NCBI RefSeq assembly: GCF_008107695.1
Contig: NZ_VIRG01000053.1
Span: 310,001 to 374,000, forward strand
Length of the DNA: 64,000 nt
Source of the DNA: Stappia sp. BW2
GTDB lineage: Bacteria; Pseudomonadota; Alphaproteobacteria; Rhizobiales; Stappiaceae
Reading direction: 5' to 3'
Each line of letters begins with the position of its first letter. Within the stretch, counting starts at the first letter, position 1. This document shows positions 37,463 through 46,450 of this stretch, in pieces. The notes beneath the pieces were generated by a model. It did not search any database, was not told the origin of the DNA, and saw only the letters and a program-made list of their open reading frames with translations. The translations under genes were made by a program, and so were the position numbers.

Positions 37463-38491
37463 CTAGGCCAACGGCACTGCACTCTTGCGCACGACCAGCC
37501 ATGGCTCCAGCTGAACGCTGCCATTGTCAGGTCTGGCACCGCCGAGGAGATTGAGCAGCAGCTTCGCCGCCTGTTCGCCAACCGCGCGGCGCGGCTGATG
37601 GATCGTCGTCAGCGGCGGCAGATAATGCCCCGCAATGTCGATATCGTCGAAACCAACCACCGAAACATCTTCCGGAACGCGAATACCGGCTTCGTTCAAC
37701 GCGGAAATGAAGCCGAAGGCTGTCCGGTCGCTGGCACAAAAAACCGCGGTTGGCCGATCCGGCAGCGCCATCCAGGCGTGCGCAGCCCTGACACCGGCAT
37801 CCAGGGTGTAATCCCCCTCGAAGATCCAGGCTTTCGCCGGATCGAAGCCGGCGCCTGCCAATGTGGCGCGGAACCCGTCGCGCCGGTCACGTCCCGGCTT
37901 GTGCGACAGCAGCCCCGTGACATGGCCGATATTGGTGTGTTTCAGGTCGAGCAGGTGAGACACCGCCAGTTCCGCGCCAAGCAGATTGTCGACAACAGAG
38001 ATGGGAACGGCCGGATCGTCACTCCACTCGCCGGCAAGAACGATCGGCGGTGCTTTGGGGTTCGACGACCTGATCCGGGAAATCGAGAAATGCCCGTCCA
38101 GAATTACGATCCCGTCGCAATTGTTCTTGCTGAAGTAATCGCTCACGCGCGAATGCGACATGGACGGTTTTCGGGTGTCGGCAATCAGAACCTTCAATTG
38201 CTTTTCCGCGCAAACCGTTTCGATGCCCTGCAAGATATTTGAAAAGTGGGAGTTGCCGATATCGGGAACGAGGGCAACGATTGTGCCCGTATCGCGGCGC
38301 CGGAGATTGCGCGCGGCATGATTGAGGACATAGCCGGTCTTCTCGACCGCTTCCGACACGCGGCTTCTTGTTTCAGCCGACACCCTGTCTGGCGTCGTCA
38401 ACGCGCGACTGACCGTGGCCGTCGACACATTGGCTGCGCGGGCGACATCCTGAACTGTCGGGTTTTTCTTTTTGAATTCGGACTGTGGCAT
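37463..38491 (-). CDS. LacI-family transcriptional regulator
   Basis: The 342-residue protein has an N-terminal LacI helix-turn-helix ([40 protein letters not shown]) with the hinge helix [12 protein letters not shown], then a periplasmic-binding-protein-like effector domain ([60 protein letters not shown]). It would bind a sugar or nucleoside-like ligand. The ATG at 38491 gives [16 protein letters not shown]; the frame is open to 38623 but upstream codons look non-coding. No sugar transport or catabolic genes are adjacent, so its target is not local. Confidence 0.92.
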   Translation of the reverse strand: MPQSEFKKKNPTVQDVARAANVSTATVSRALTTPDRVSAETRSRVSEAVEKTGYVLNHAARNLRRRDTGTIVALVPDIGNSHFSNILQGIETVCAEKQLKVLIADTRKPSMSHSRVSDYFSKNNCDGIVILDGHFSISRIRSSNPKAPPIVLAGEWSDDPAVPISVVDNLLGAELAVSHLLDLKHTNIGHVTGLLSHKPGRDRRDGFRATLAGAGFDPAKAWIFEGDYTLDAGVRAAHAWMALPDRPTAVFCASDRTAFGFISALNEAGIRVPEDVSVVGFDDIDIAGHYLPPLTTIHQPRRAVGEQAAKLLLNLLGGARPDNGSVQLEPWLVVRKSAVPLA

Positions 38492-38647
38492 TGCGCGAAT
38501 GTTAGCCGAGAACATTCTGGCGCCGCACGTTTTTTCAAACGCGATGGAAAAGAATTTTGCCGGTGTGCTGCTTCTAGGGTCCGGATGCGTATCTGCCAGG
38601 CACGGTCTTTGCTGCAGGACCACTGCGCCCCGCCCTAAAACGGGGGA

Positions 38648-38709
38648 GGCCCGGCAGTTTGGAGTCTGCCGGGCCGGTTGACTGACTGGAGGTCAAAGTT
38701 AGTCAGTCA
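38648..38709 (-). terminator. 3' hairpins of the porin gene
   Basis: Downstream of the porin stop on the minus strand are two inverted repeats: a 9-bp TGACTGACT/AGTCAGTCA at 38679-38687 and 38701-38709, then a 10-bp GGCCCGGCAG/CTGCCGGGCC at 38648-38675. The second is GC-rich enough for termination or for 3' stabilisation of an abundant mRNA; no T run follows immediately. Confidence 0.6.
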
Positions 38710-38725
38710 GAGTCTAACCGTAAGA

Positions 38726-39856
38726 TTAGAAGGTACGCTGCATACGAACACCGAAGAGGAGTTCGTCCTGGTCGTCCTGGGTATCCACATCGGTGTTTGC
38801 GTAACCAACGTCAGCACCCATGATGAAGCCGGAGACCGGCTCCCACTGAACCGAACCGTCGATTGCGTAACGGGTAACGTCGTTCAGGCCAGCTGCGGCG
38901 TCGATGTCGGCGTAGGAACCGTCAAGCGCGAGGCCGATCGTGGAGGTTGCCTGGATGTACGCACCAGCAGACAGCGAGTAACCGGTGGAGGTGTCGCCCT
39001 TGTTGAAGTCGGCTACGCCATCATACGTGGTGATGTAGGACAGTGCGCCATCGGCATAGAAGCCCTGGAAGAAGATGTTCGAACCGGAGTTGAGCATCGG
39101 CAGATTGATGACTGCACCACCGCCGACGGCAAAGCCGAGTTCATCTTCGCCACCATTGTTGGTGCGGTTGGCTGCGGCATCCGGGTAAACCTGATGCAGA
39201 GCACCGGACAACTGTGCGGAACCCCAACCCTGGGAAACGCCGAGAGCTGCAACGAAGTCAGGAGCACGGGTGCCGCCGTAGTTGCCGTATTCACGATCGG
39301 AACGGTCTTCCAGAGCGATGGTCGCGGAGAAGCCGTTGCCGAAAGCTGCGGTGTAAGCGATCTGGTTGGTGGTCACGTCGGACCAGTCACGATCCACGAC
39401 ACCGATAAAGGCCTGACCGGTGAAGATGTCGAAGTTCGAGGTCAGACGACCAGCGGTCAGACCGCCCCACTGGATGTAAGCGCTATCCAGCGTGGTGCTG
39501 GTTTCACCGTTCGTGACCGTCGTGTAGGTGGACACGTAGGTACGCAGGGTGCCGAACTCGGTAGCCGTGCGAGCGTCCAGGTACAGGTAACCGCGGGACA
39601 GCCAGGAGTAGCCGTCAGAGTTACGGTCACTGAAGGCGCCGTCGTCCAGGACGTTGTTGACAACAACCTGGGTACGAACACGTCCGCCAACGCGGAGGCA
39701 GGTTTCGGTGCCCGGGATGTAGTAGAAGCGCGCGCCGTAAGCGTCACAGACACGAACGTAGTCGACCGGCTCCGGGGCTACCGGAAGGTCAGCCGCCTGG
39801 GCGGTGGTGGCAGCAGCAGCTGCGGCCGCGCCGAGCATCAGACTCTTGAGTTTCAT
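38726..39856 (-). CDS. outer-membrane porin, alphaproteobacterial Porin_2 family
   Basis: The 376-residue precursor has a signal peptide (MLGAAAAAAATTAQAADLPV) and the Rhizobiales/Brucella Omp2-type start EPVDYVRVCDAYGARFYYIP, GTETCLRVGGRVRTQVVV, with a conserved cysteine pair. The body alternates short strands and turns and ends RMQRTF with terminal Phe, as outer-membrane barrels do. Such trimeric porins are the main general diffusion channels. The long AT-rich upstream region and two 3' hairpins suggest strong, regulated expression. It is monocistronic. Confidence 0.95.
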   Translation of the reverse strand: MKLKSLMLGAAAAAAATTAQAADLPVAPEPVDYVRVCDAYGARFYYIPGTETCLRVGGRVRTQVVVNNVLDDGAFSDRNSDGYSWLSRGYLYLDARTATEFGTLRTYVSTYTTVTNGETSTTLDSAYIQWGGLTAGRLTSNFDIFTGQAFIGVVDRDWSDVTTNQIAYTAAFGNGFSATIALEDRSDREYGNYGGTRAPDFVAALGVSQGWGSAQLSGALHQVYPDAAANRTNNGGEDELGFAVGGGAVINLPMLNSGSNIFFQGFYADGALSYITTYDGVADFNKGDTSTGYSLSAGAYIQATSTIGLALDGSYADIDAAAGLNDVTRYAIDGSVQWEPVSGFIMGADVGYANTDVDTQDDQDELLFGVRMQRTF

Positions 39857-40585
39857 TACATTACTCCAGTTTCAAATTCAGTCGGAAGGCTGAAGGAACG
39901 GATTCGAATACTTCACGCGACCCCTTCAAACTAACCTCTAGACTACCAACAACAAGCATTTACTTGCACCCCGCTGGCCGTCTCCGCATCAAAAAGCCAG
40001 TTCTAACTCTGGAATTCAAGCGCAAATTTCGCCTCTGAAAATATTGGTTTTTCGAGTCATATTTTTGCAACACGTTGAATTTCCGCCATTTTTTACAATT
40101 TTTCACTTTCGCGTTTTTGCCCTTGAACTCTCGCCATCTCATCCCCATATGGCCTGCCCCAACATTACTTTAAATACTAAACGAATATTTGAACCATTTT
40201 TCTTTCATTTGCTTCGGCAGAAATGAAGATAATTGTGACTACACTGTTTAGTTTACAGCCTATGGAGACAAGTTCGTCAAGAAAGAAGAAATAGCGACCT
40301 TGATTTTGTCCGTTTTTCCTGCGGTTTTTCGCGGTTTTTGAAACAATGAGGAATTGAAGACCAGTATTTCTTGAAAACTACAGTCAAAATTACGGAACGA
40401 AAAAACCCACGGGTTTCCTAAATCGGCGAAAATACCTCATTGAAATTTTTATTTGCCAATATCGTGATAGCTACTTGAAAAATTAAGTCGTTGGGGAAAT
40501 ATATCCAGCATGGACTGCATGCGCGCGCAGCACCACCTGCCCACGCCCCTCGCCAGCCCCGCCCAATTTCGAAAAAGGAACTCCC
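39857..40585. promoter_or_regulatory. AT-rich divergent region between porin and mucR-like gene
   Basis: This 729-base stretch carries no supported gene and is clearly richer in A and T than its surroundings, with many T runs and TpA steps. It contains a tandem GCGGTTTTT at 40321-40340. It must hold the promoters of the porin (leftward) and the MucR-like regulator (rightward). Ros/MucR proteins prefer AT-rich DNA with TpA steps and often repress their own genes, so binding here is a reasonable inference. Confidence 0.5.
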
Positions 40586-41008
40586 ATGGCTGAATCAGAA
40601 GAAGGCGCGGCATACGATTCGCCAAACCTGATGGAACTCACCGCGGGAATCGTTTCCAACTACGTGACGAACAATCCGGTACCGCAACAGGACCTGATCG
40701 AACTAATCGTCGATGTCCACGTCGCTCTGGAAACCGCAACCAACAACACGCCGACCGTGTTTCGCGCGCCCCTCGTTCCGGCGGTGCCGATAAAGCACTC
40801 GGTCACACCGGAGTTCATCATCTGCCTCGAGGACGGAAAGAAATTCAAATTTCTGACGCGTCACCTGAAAACGAAGTTCAACCTGACGCCTGCCGAATAC
40901 AGACGCAAATGGGGCTTGAGCGCGGATTACCCGATGGTTGCGCCAAACTATGCGCAAAAACGTGCCGAAATGGCCAAGGCCGCAAAGCTGGGTCACCGGA
41001 AACGCTGA
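40586..41008 (+). CDS. MucR/Ros-family transcriptional regulator
   Basis: The 140-residue protein is a MucR/Ros regulator: an N-terminal oligomerisation part (LMELTAGIVSNYVTNNPVPQ) and a C-terminal DNA-binding finger-like domain (PEFIICLEDGKKFKFLTRHL, KTKFNLTPAEYRRKWGLSAD). In Ros the zinc ligands are Cys-X2-Cys-X9-His-X4-His. Here the equivalents are Cys80, Asp83, His93 and Phe98, so the last His is absent, as in zinc-free family members. MucR homologues bind AT-rich DNA and silence exopolysaccharide, motility and other genes. An AGGA lies just before the ATG. Confidence 0.93.
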   Translation: MAESEEGAAYDSPNLMELTAGIVSNYVTNNPVPQQDLIELIVDVHVALETATNNTPTVFRAPLVPAVPIKHSVTPEFIICLEDGKKFKFLTRHLKTKFNLTPAEYRRKWGLSADYPMVAPNYAQKRAEMAKAAKLGHRKR

Positions 41009-41056
41009 CCGCCGACAAGGTTTTGAGGACTGGCCGCGCGGTGCTATATTGTCCCT

Positions 41057-41332
41057 ATGGACTTCAGCCAGATGAAACTCAGCCCGCAGGCGCGCAAGGC
41101 GATCCTGAAAAACGATCCCTTGGCGCAAATGAAGGCCATGGTTGAGCTTGCTCCGGGCAAGACTCCTGATGACCTGACGATGCGCAGTGGCAGCACGGGT
41201 GGTCCGGAGCTTTTGTCCTGGAGCCCGAAAAGCCACATGATGACGCTTCTGGTTACCGCTGAAAACCTCAACGCGCTCGCCGAGGATACCGCTGTCACCT
41301 ACATTCAGGTCGGCAGTGCGATGCGGCGCTGA
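41057..41332 (+). CDS. small conserved-looking protein of unknown function
   Basis: I do not recognise this 91-residue protein (MDFSQMKLSPQARKAILKND at the start). It has no signal peptide or membrane helix. A TATATT hexamer ends about 12 bases before the ATG at 41057, so the transcript may be nearly leaderless; no ribosome-binding site is obvious. An 8-bp hairpin (GCGGCGCT/AGCGCCGC, 41323-41341) encloses the stop codon. Confidence 0.6.
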   Translation: MDFSQMKLSPQARKAILKNDPLAQMKAMVELAPGKTPDDLTMRSGSTGGPELLSWSPKSHMMTLLVTAENLNALAEDTAVTYIQVGSAMRR

Positions 41333-41366
41333 GAGCGCCGCATCCTGCTATCAATCCTTCAGCACA

Positions 41367-43274
41367 TCAGATAACGGCGTCCGTACGTCCGGGTTGATCC
41401 GGATCGCGCAGAAGACGCAGGGCGCGTGCCGCATTCACCCTGCCGAAGCCCCATGCGACGTCAAAACCCGGTGCGCCGTCCGGATTGTCCGACGTTGCCA
41501 TGAGGAGGTTTGCAACCTGAGGCGCTGACAGCGACCGGGCTTCCTGAAACAGCAAGGCAACGATACCGGCAACATGGGGCGCAGCCATGCTGGTGCCGGA
41601 TTTGGTCACCCGCATCGGATGAACGCCGCCCCTGCCATTGTTCCGTCCGCCTTGCGCCCCGGATGCAACGATATTCGTTCCAGGTGCGGCAACCTCGGGC
41701 TTGTTTCGGTTGTCCCGTGTCGGCCCCCGGCTGGAGGAAGCTGCCGGCGCCAGCGAATGGTGGCTGTAATTGGCAACCGCGATGGCCCGCCGCGTTGTCG
41801 CCGGTGTCCCAAGCGTGCGAACGGGATCGAAATCCCCCCCCTGGAAGAACGATTGATCGGCATAATTATTTTTCTTGTCCCGCAGGTCCCGCTCGATCCA
41901 GGCATCGAACTGTCCGTTTTCCCCTTCCAGAGCTTCCAGCTTCACGGTCCAGACCCCGGATCTGAGCATTCCAAGGCCGAATGGCGCTTCAAGTTGCATG
42001 TAAATGCGCGCTTGCCCGTTCAGGCTCGAGAACCGCTCCGAATCGATGAAAACCTCGTCCTTGAGCATGGTGTTTCCCGGTGTCACAGGGCCGTATTCTG
42101 CCCCGTCCGGTGCAATCAGTGTCACGGCAAACCTGTCGACACTGGAATACCAGATCTCCAGTTCACTCGACGTCCTGTCTGTTCCCGTCTGCGTGACTGA
42201 GCCATCGGGCAGAGGCATGCCGCCACCGGTCTTCCAGCGCAGTTCCCGGCTTTCGCCCGTTTTGATGGTCCCGGCCGCGTGCCCATGCCAGACATGCTCG
42301 TTGCCTGCCGCGCTCACGAATGCGCGTCCCAATGGCTCCAGCAGTCGGTCAATGGCGCGTTCGACAAGGCTTTCCCCGTCATGGCTGCCGCCGTTCTGCC
42401 CAAGGCTCATGTTGATGACACAAGGCATATCGAGTGCATCCGCCTTGCCCATGATGTAGGCGACGGCATCAACCACATGGCTGGAATCGGTGAATGTATC
42501 CGACCCGTCGTTCGTGTCCGGCTGAACGAAAATCAGCGTGGCTTCGGGGGCAGCTCCAAGATGCGTGCCTTCCACGAACGTATCGTCATGCGACCTGCCA
42601 TTGCCTGCCGCGATGCCGGCAACATGGGTGCCGTGCGAGCCCGCATCCGCCCTATGGCGGACGACGCTGAAGGGATCCTGCGCATTCAGCGCCTGGTTGA
42701 TCTGATCGGCGCCATATTCCACCCCATAGGAGAAATCATCCGGCGCGTGTTCGCCCTGCCGGGCATCCAGACGCTGATCCCAGAGAAAGGCCAGCCTCGT
42801 GGTGCCGTCCGCATTGCGGAAGTCGTCGAGCGTGAAATCCATACCGTAGTCGATGATACCGACCAGAACGCCTGCCCCCGTGCGGCCCGGAACCCCGACG
42901 CTCCCCTGATGAACCGTGTCCGCCTTCGTTTCGGGCAGAGAGCTGTCCAGCATGGGGAACCAGCGCCGTCCGGCCTCAACCGTCTCGACCAGCGGATGCC
43001 CGTTCAGCTCCACCATGCGGTTCATGGGCAGGGACACGGAATAGATCTTCCCGGCCACATGCACCCAGTTGAAATCGGCAAACGCTGCTGGGGGTTGCTC
43101 GGTCTGAAGTTCGACGAGAACGCGCCTGACCTCCCCGAGAGGAGCCGCGCCGGCAGTCTCCAGCGATGCAGGACCGGACGGAAGGGCGTCAAGAGGGGAT
43201 TCGTTTTCAAATGAACTCAGTTCTGCCTCGGCTGCATATCGGCGCAGCCTCGGATCAAGTTTCTTTAATTGCAT
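41367..43274 (-). CDS. S8 family serine peptidase (subtilase)
   Basis: The 635-residue protein is a subtilisin-like protease with an intact triad: Asp142 in GIIDYGMDF, His217 in GSHGTHVAGIAAGNG and Ser562 in KSGTSMAAPHVAGIVALL, plus the oxyanion Asn325 in SAAGN. The first 110 residues look like a prodomain-like segment rather than a signal peptide; no export signal is visible. A large insert of about 180 residues (residues about 330-510) separates the oxyanion and Ser blocks and includes a beta-rich part (LEIWYSSVDRFAVTLIAPDG) that could be a P-domain-like module. GGAGG precedes the ATG at 43274. No inhibitor or secretion gene is adjacent. Confidence 0.93.
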   Translation of the reverse strand: MQLKKLDPRLRRYAAEAELSSFENESPLDALPSGPASLETAGAAPLGEVRRVLVELQTEQPPAAFADFNWVHVAGKIYSVSLPMNRMVELNGHPLVETVEAGRRWFPMLDSSLPETKADTVHQGSVGVPGRTGAGVLVGIIDYGMDFTLDDFRNADGTTRLAFLWDQRLDARQGEHAPDDFSYGVEYGADQINQALNAQDPFSVVRHRADAGSHGTHVAGIAAGNGRSHDDTFVEGTHLGAAPEATLIFVQPDTNDGSDTFTDSSHVVDAVAYIMGKADALDMPCVINMSLGQNGGSHDGESLVERAIDRLLEPLGRAFVSAAGNEHVWHGHAAGTIKTGESRELRWKTGGGMPLPDGSVTQTGTDRTSSELEIWYSSVDRFAVTLIAPDGAEYGPVTPGNTMLKDEVFIDSERFSSLNGQARIYMQLEAPFGLGMLRSGVWTVKLEALEGENGQFDAWIERDLRDKKNNYADQSFFQGGDFDPVRTLGTPATTRRAIAVANYSHHSLAPAASSSRGPTRDNRNKPEVAAPGTNIVASGAQGGRNNGRGGVHPMRVTKSGTSMAAPHVAGIVALLFQEARSLSAPQVANLLMATSDNPDGAPGFDVAWGFGRVNAARALRLLRDPDQPGRTDAVI

Positions 43275-43442
43275 GGAGACCTCCATCGCAGAAAAAACAA
43301 AGTCAAAATACCCGGCCACAATATCACGAAAGGCGAAGTTTTTCCGCCTACACGTCAAGCCTCGTTACGTCTTGTGACCCCGGTCTGTCATTCTCTCCTT
43401 GGACGAATGGTCAAACCTGTTTTTCGGGCTTAATCTCACCCC

Positions 43443-45413
43443 ATGGAGGAGACACAGCAGCTCAAGACGCAGCTTGATCTGATGCAGGCGGCGCTTGACC
43501 ATATCAATCAGGGTTTTTCGGCTTTCGACGCCGACCTCAGACTTGTCGCGTGGAATCGGGGCTTGTGGGAAATGCTCGATTTCCCTCAGGAACTGGCCCG
43601 GCGCGGCACGCATCTGGAAGCCTTCTTGCGCGTGAACGCAGAACGGGGTGAATACGGCCCCGGCGATATTGAAGGCAAGATCCAGCGCAGGCTGGAACGG
43701 GCCAAACTGTTCGAGCCGCATTATTTCGAACGCATCCGGCCCAACGGCCAGGTGATCGCCGTTTCAGGCACGCCCCTGCCCCGGGGAGGATTCGTCACCA
43801 CCTATTCCGACGTCACCGAAGATCGCCGCCGACAGGAAAAGCTGGAACGCACGGTGGAAGAGCGTACCCGCGCCCTGCAGCAGTCGGAGGACTGGCTGCG
43901 GCTGGTGACGGACAATATTCCGGCCCTGATTGCCTATCTGTCTCCCGGCCCGGTCTTCCGCTTCGCCAACCGCCGCTACGCCGACTGGTTTGGCCACTCC
44001 GTCGCCTCCGTCGCCGGCCGGCCGGCGCCTGAAGTGGTCGGCGAGGAGCTTTTCAAGGAGCTGGAGCCGCACATCAACCGCTGCTTCGAAGGCAACGCCG
44101 TCAGCTACGAATATCAGCGCAATCGCTCGGATGGCAGCATCGCCTATATGCGCTCCACCCTCATCCCGGACATGACGAAAGACGGCCGAACCCTCGGGAT
44201 CTTCGTGCTTTCCCTGGACGCCACCGACCAGAAACAGGCGGAAGCCGCACTCGTGCAGTCCCAGCGCATGGACGCTGTCGGCAAGCTGACCGGCGGCCTG
44301 GCCCACGACTTCAACAACCTTCTCGCCATCCTGATGGGCAACCTTCTGTCCCTCGGACGCACGCAAACACCGCTCGACCGGGAAACGCTCGACAGCAAGC
44401 TGTCACCGATGCTTGAGGCGACCAAGCGCGGATCCGACCTGATCCAGCGTCTCCTCGCTTTCAGCCGCGGCAAGGCCATCGATCCACAGAACGTATCCCT
44501 GGCCAAGGTCATTGCCAGTGCCGGCCGTCTCCTCGAAGGGTCCCTGCCGCCCTCGGTCGACGTCACGATCACCACCGAAAGTGCGGAAATCGGTGCCTGC
44601 ATTGACCCGACACAGATGGAAACCGCGCTGATCAACCTGGCTTTCAACGCCCGCGACGCGATGCCCGAAGGCGGCACCCTGACCATCGCGCTGGACATGT
44701 GCGAGCTCGATGCCCGCGGTGCGGACGATCTGGGCATTCCACCCGGCAAATTTGCGCGCATCACCGTTGGCGACACCGGAAGCGGCATGGATGCGGAAAC
44801 GCAGCTGCGGGTCTTCGAGCCCTTCTTTACCACCAAGACCTTCGGCACCGGCAGCGGCCTCGGCCTGTCCATGGTCTATGGTTTCATTCACCAGTCCGGT
44901 GGCTCGATCCACATTTCCAGCACGCCGGGAGCCGGCACCTGTCTGACCCTCTATCTGCCCTACCGACGCATTGCCACGTCCACCAGCGCGGACACGGACA
45001 AGGGTGACGCGGAACCGGTAAGACCCGGTCAGGGCGAGCTTCTGCTTCTTGTTGAGGATGACCCGGATGTCGCCAACACGGTGACGGATCAGTTGCAGAA
45101 CCTCGGGTACGCGGTTCTGCGGGCCGAAAATGCGGAGGATGCCCGCAGCCTGGCCCTGGACCTTCCGGAACTGCGTGCCGTTCTCAGCGACATCATCATG
45201 CCCGGTCAGATCAATGGTCTTGCCCTGGCACGGGAAATCCAGCAGAAGCGGCAAGACCTCGGCATCGCGCTGATGTCCGGATATGCCGACTGGTCGGACC
45301 TTGCAGGACAGGCAAGCGCCTGCGAATTTCCGGTCTTGGCGAAACCTTTTGCAGATGCTCAACTTGCAGACACGCTGCAGAAGATTCTCTCACCCGCACC
45401 AGACTCAGCTTGA
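43443..45413 (+). CDS. PAS-domain hybrid histidine kinase with receiver domain
   Basis: The 656-residue soluble kinase has in order: a PAS_7-type domain (about 12-125, ALDHINQGFSAFDADLRLVA), a coiled linker, a PAS_4-type domain (about 150-265), a HisKA dimerisation domain with the phospho-His288 in GGLAHDFNNLLAI, a HATPase domain (NARDAM, GDTGSGM, TGSGLGLSMVYGF) and a C-terminal receiver with Asp583 in LSDIIMPG. No membrane segment is seen, so it senses a cytosolic cue. The start ATG at 43443 is 168 bases from the divergent subtilase gene. An OmpR-type regulator gene follows after 152 bases. Confidence 0.93.
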   Translation: MEETQQLKTQLDLMQAALDHINQGFSAFDADLRLVAWNRGLWEMLDFPQELARRGTHLEAFLRVNAERGEYGPGDIEGKIQRRLERAKLFEPHYFERIRPNGQVIAVSGTPLPRGGFVTTYSDVTEDRRRQEKLERTVEERTRALQQSEDWLRLVTDNIPALIAYLSPGPVFRFANRRYADWFGHSVASVAGRPAPEVVGEELFKELEPHINRCFEGNAVSYEYQRNRSDGSIAYMRSTLIPDMTKDGRTLGIFVLSLDATDQKQAEAALVQSQRMDAVGKLTGGLAHDFNNLLAILMGNLLSLGRTQTPLDRETLDSKLSPMLEATKRGSDLIQRLLAFSRGKAIDPQNVSLAKVIASAGRLLEGSLPPSVDVTITTESAEIGACIDPTQMETALINLAFNARDAMPEGGTLTIALDMCELDARGADDLGIPPGKFARITVGDTGSGMDAETQLRVFEPFFTTKTFGTGSGLGLSMVYGFIHQSGGSIHISSTPGAGTCLTLYLPYRRIATSTSADTDKGDAEPVRPGQGELLLLVEDDPDVANTVTDQLQNLGYAVLRAENAEDARSLALDLPELRAVLSDIIMPGQINGLALAREIQQKRQDLGIALMSGYADWSDLAGQASACEFPVLAKPFADAQLADTLQKILSPAPDSA

Positions 45414-45565
45414 TGGTTATGCAACGATCATTGCTTATGATCCATCCGACCGGGTCTGGAGACCCTTTCCCGCTTGCCGGGCAAAGATGTCAGTCTTCTG
45501 CGGTCAAGCCATCCTCGCGATGGATCGAAACCGGCACTCTTTGAATCAGGACACAGGAACGCGCC

Positions 45566-46288
45566 TTGCAGACACGCTCCCTCCAGGCAGTCAAACGCAC
45601 CGTTTTCATTGTCGACGACGAACCGGAGATCGGTAACCTGCTTCTGGATGCCCTTCTTCAGTTCGAGATGGAGGGCAAGGTCTTTGCAACGGCTGCGCAG
45701 ATGCTGACCGCACTCAGTCTGGAAACGCCGGACGCCTGCATCGTCGACCTTGGTCTGCCCGACATGGAGGGCATGGCCCTTATCAACGAGATCAGGCGCC
45801 AGTCGTCGGTGCCTATCATTGTTCTGTCGGCACGCGGCCATTCGACCGACCGTGTGATGGGGCTGGAACTTGGCGCCGATGATTATGTGGTCAAGCCCTT
45901 CGACCCGCGTGAAGTGGTTGCGCGCATCCGTTCGATCCTGCGCCGCTCGTCCGACCAGCCTTCGAAAAAGGCGAGCGTCGATTGCGCCAGGTTCGAGGGC
46001 TGGAGCTACCTGCCCGCCTCCCATTGCCTGATCTCTCCGGAGGGGGAGGAAACGTTCCTGTCGACCGGCGAGGCCTCCTTGCTGGAAGCACTCCTGAGAG
46101 CGCCCAAGCGCGTGCTCTCACGCGATTATCTGCTGGAGCATGGCGGCCGGGACGAGAGCCTTGACCGGTCAATCGACGTGCGCATTTCGCGCATCCGCAA
46201 GAAGCTCAACCGCAAGAACGAACCGGCCCACATCCGAACCATCTACGGGTCCGGCTACATGCTTGCCTGCGATGTAAAGTGGAGCTGA
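45566..46288 (+). CDS. OmpR/PhoB-type response regulator
   Basis: The 240-residue regulator has a receiver domain (TVFIVDDEPEIGNL, phospho-acceptor Asp61 in CIVDLGLPDMEG, KPFDP) and a C-terminal winged helix (FLSTGEASLLEALLRAPKRV, RSIDVRISRIRKKLNR, IRTIYGSGYML). The start is a TTG at 45566 with AGGA seven bases upstream. It probably pairs with the hybrid kinase just before it. Targets are unknown. Confidence 0.92.
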   Translation: MQTRSLQAVKRTVFIVDDEPEIGNLLLDALLQFEMEGKVFATAAQMLTALSLETPDACIVDLGLPDMEGMALINEIRRQSSVPIIVLSARGHSTDRVMGLELGADDYVVKPFDPREVVARIRSILRRSSDQPSKKASVDCARFEGWSYLPASHCLISPEGEETFLSTGEASLLEALLRAPKRVLSRDYLLEHGGRDESLDRSIDVRISRIRKKLNRKNEPAHIRTIYGSGYMLACDVKWS

Positions 46289-46381
46289 CGCGAGGCCCGA
46301 TCTTTCAGGCTCCACCGCCTTTGGCCCGCCCTCTCTGGCTGCGTGGCATCGGCGCAGGTAGCGCCTCTGATCACCCCAACA

Positions 46382-46426
46382 GTTTGAGAGTTCTCAAACA
46401 AAAAGCGGGAGGATTTCTCCTCCCGC
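46382..46426. terminator. tandem inverted repeats, bidirectional terminator
   Basis: GTTTGAGA/TCTCAAAC at 46382-46399 is followed by GCGGGAGGA-TTTC-TCCTCCCGC at 46405-46426, a perfect 9-bp stem. T-rich flanks occur on both strands (CTTTCATTCTTT rightward, CTTTTTGTTT leftward). It separates the convergent response-regulator and TRAP genes. Confidence 0.85.
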
Positions 46427-46450
46427 CTTTCATTCTTTGTGTCATCAGGA

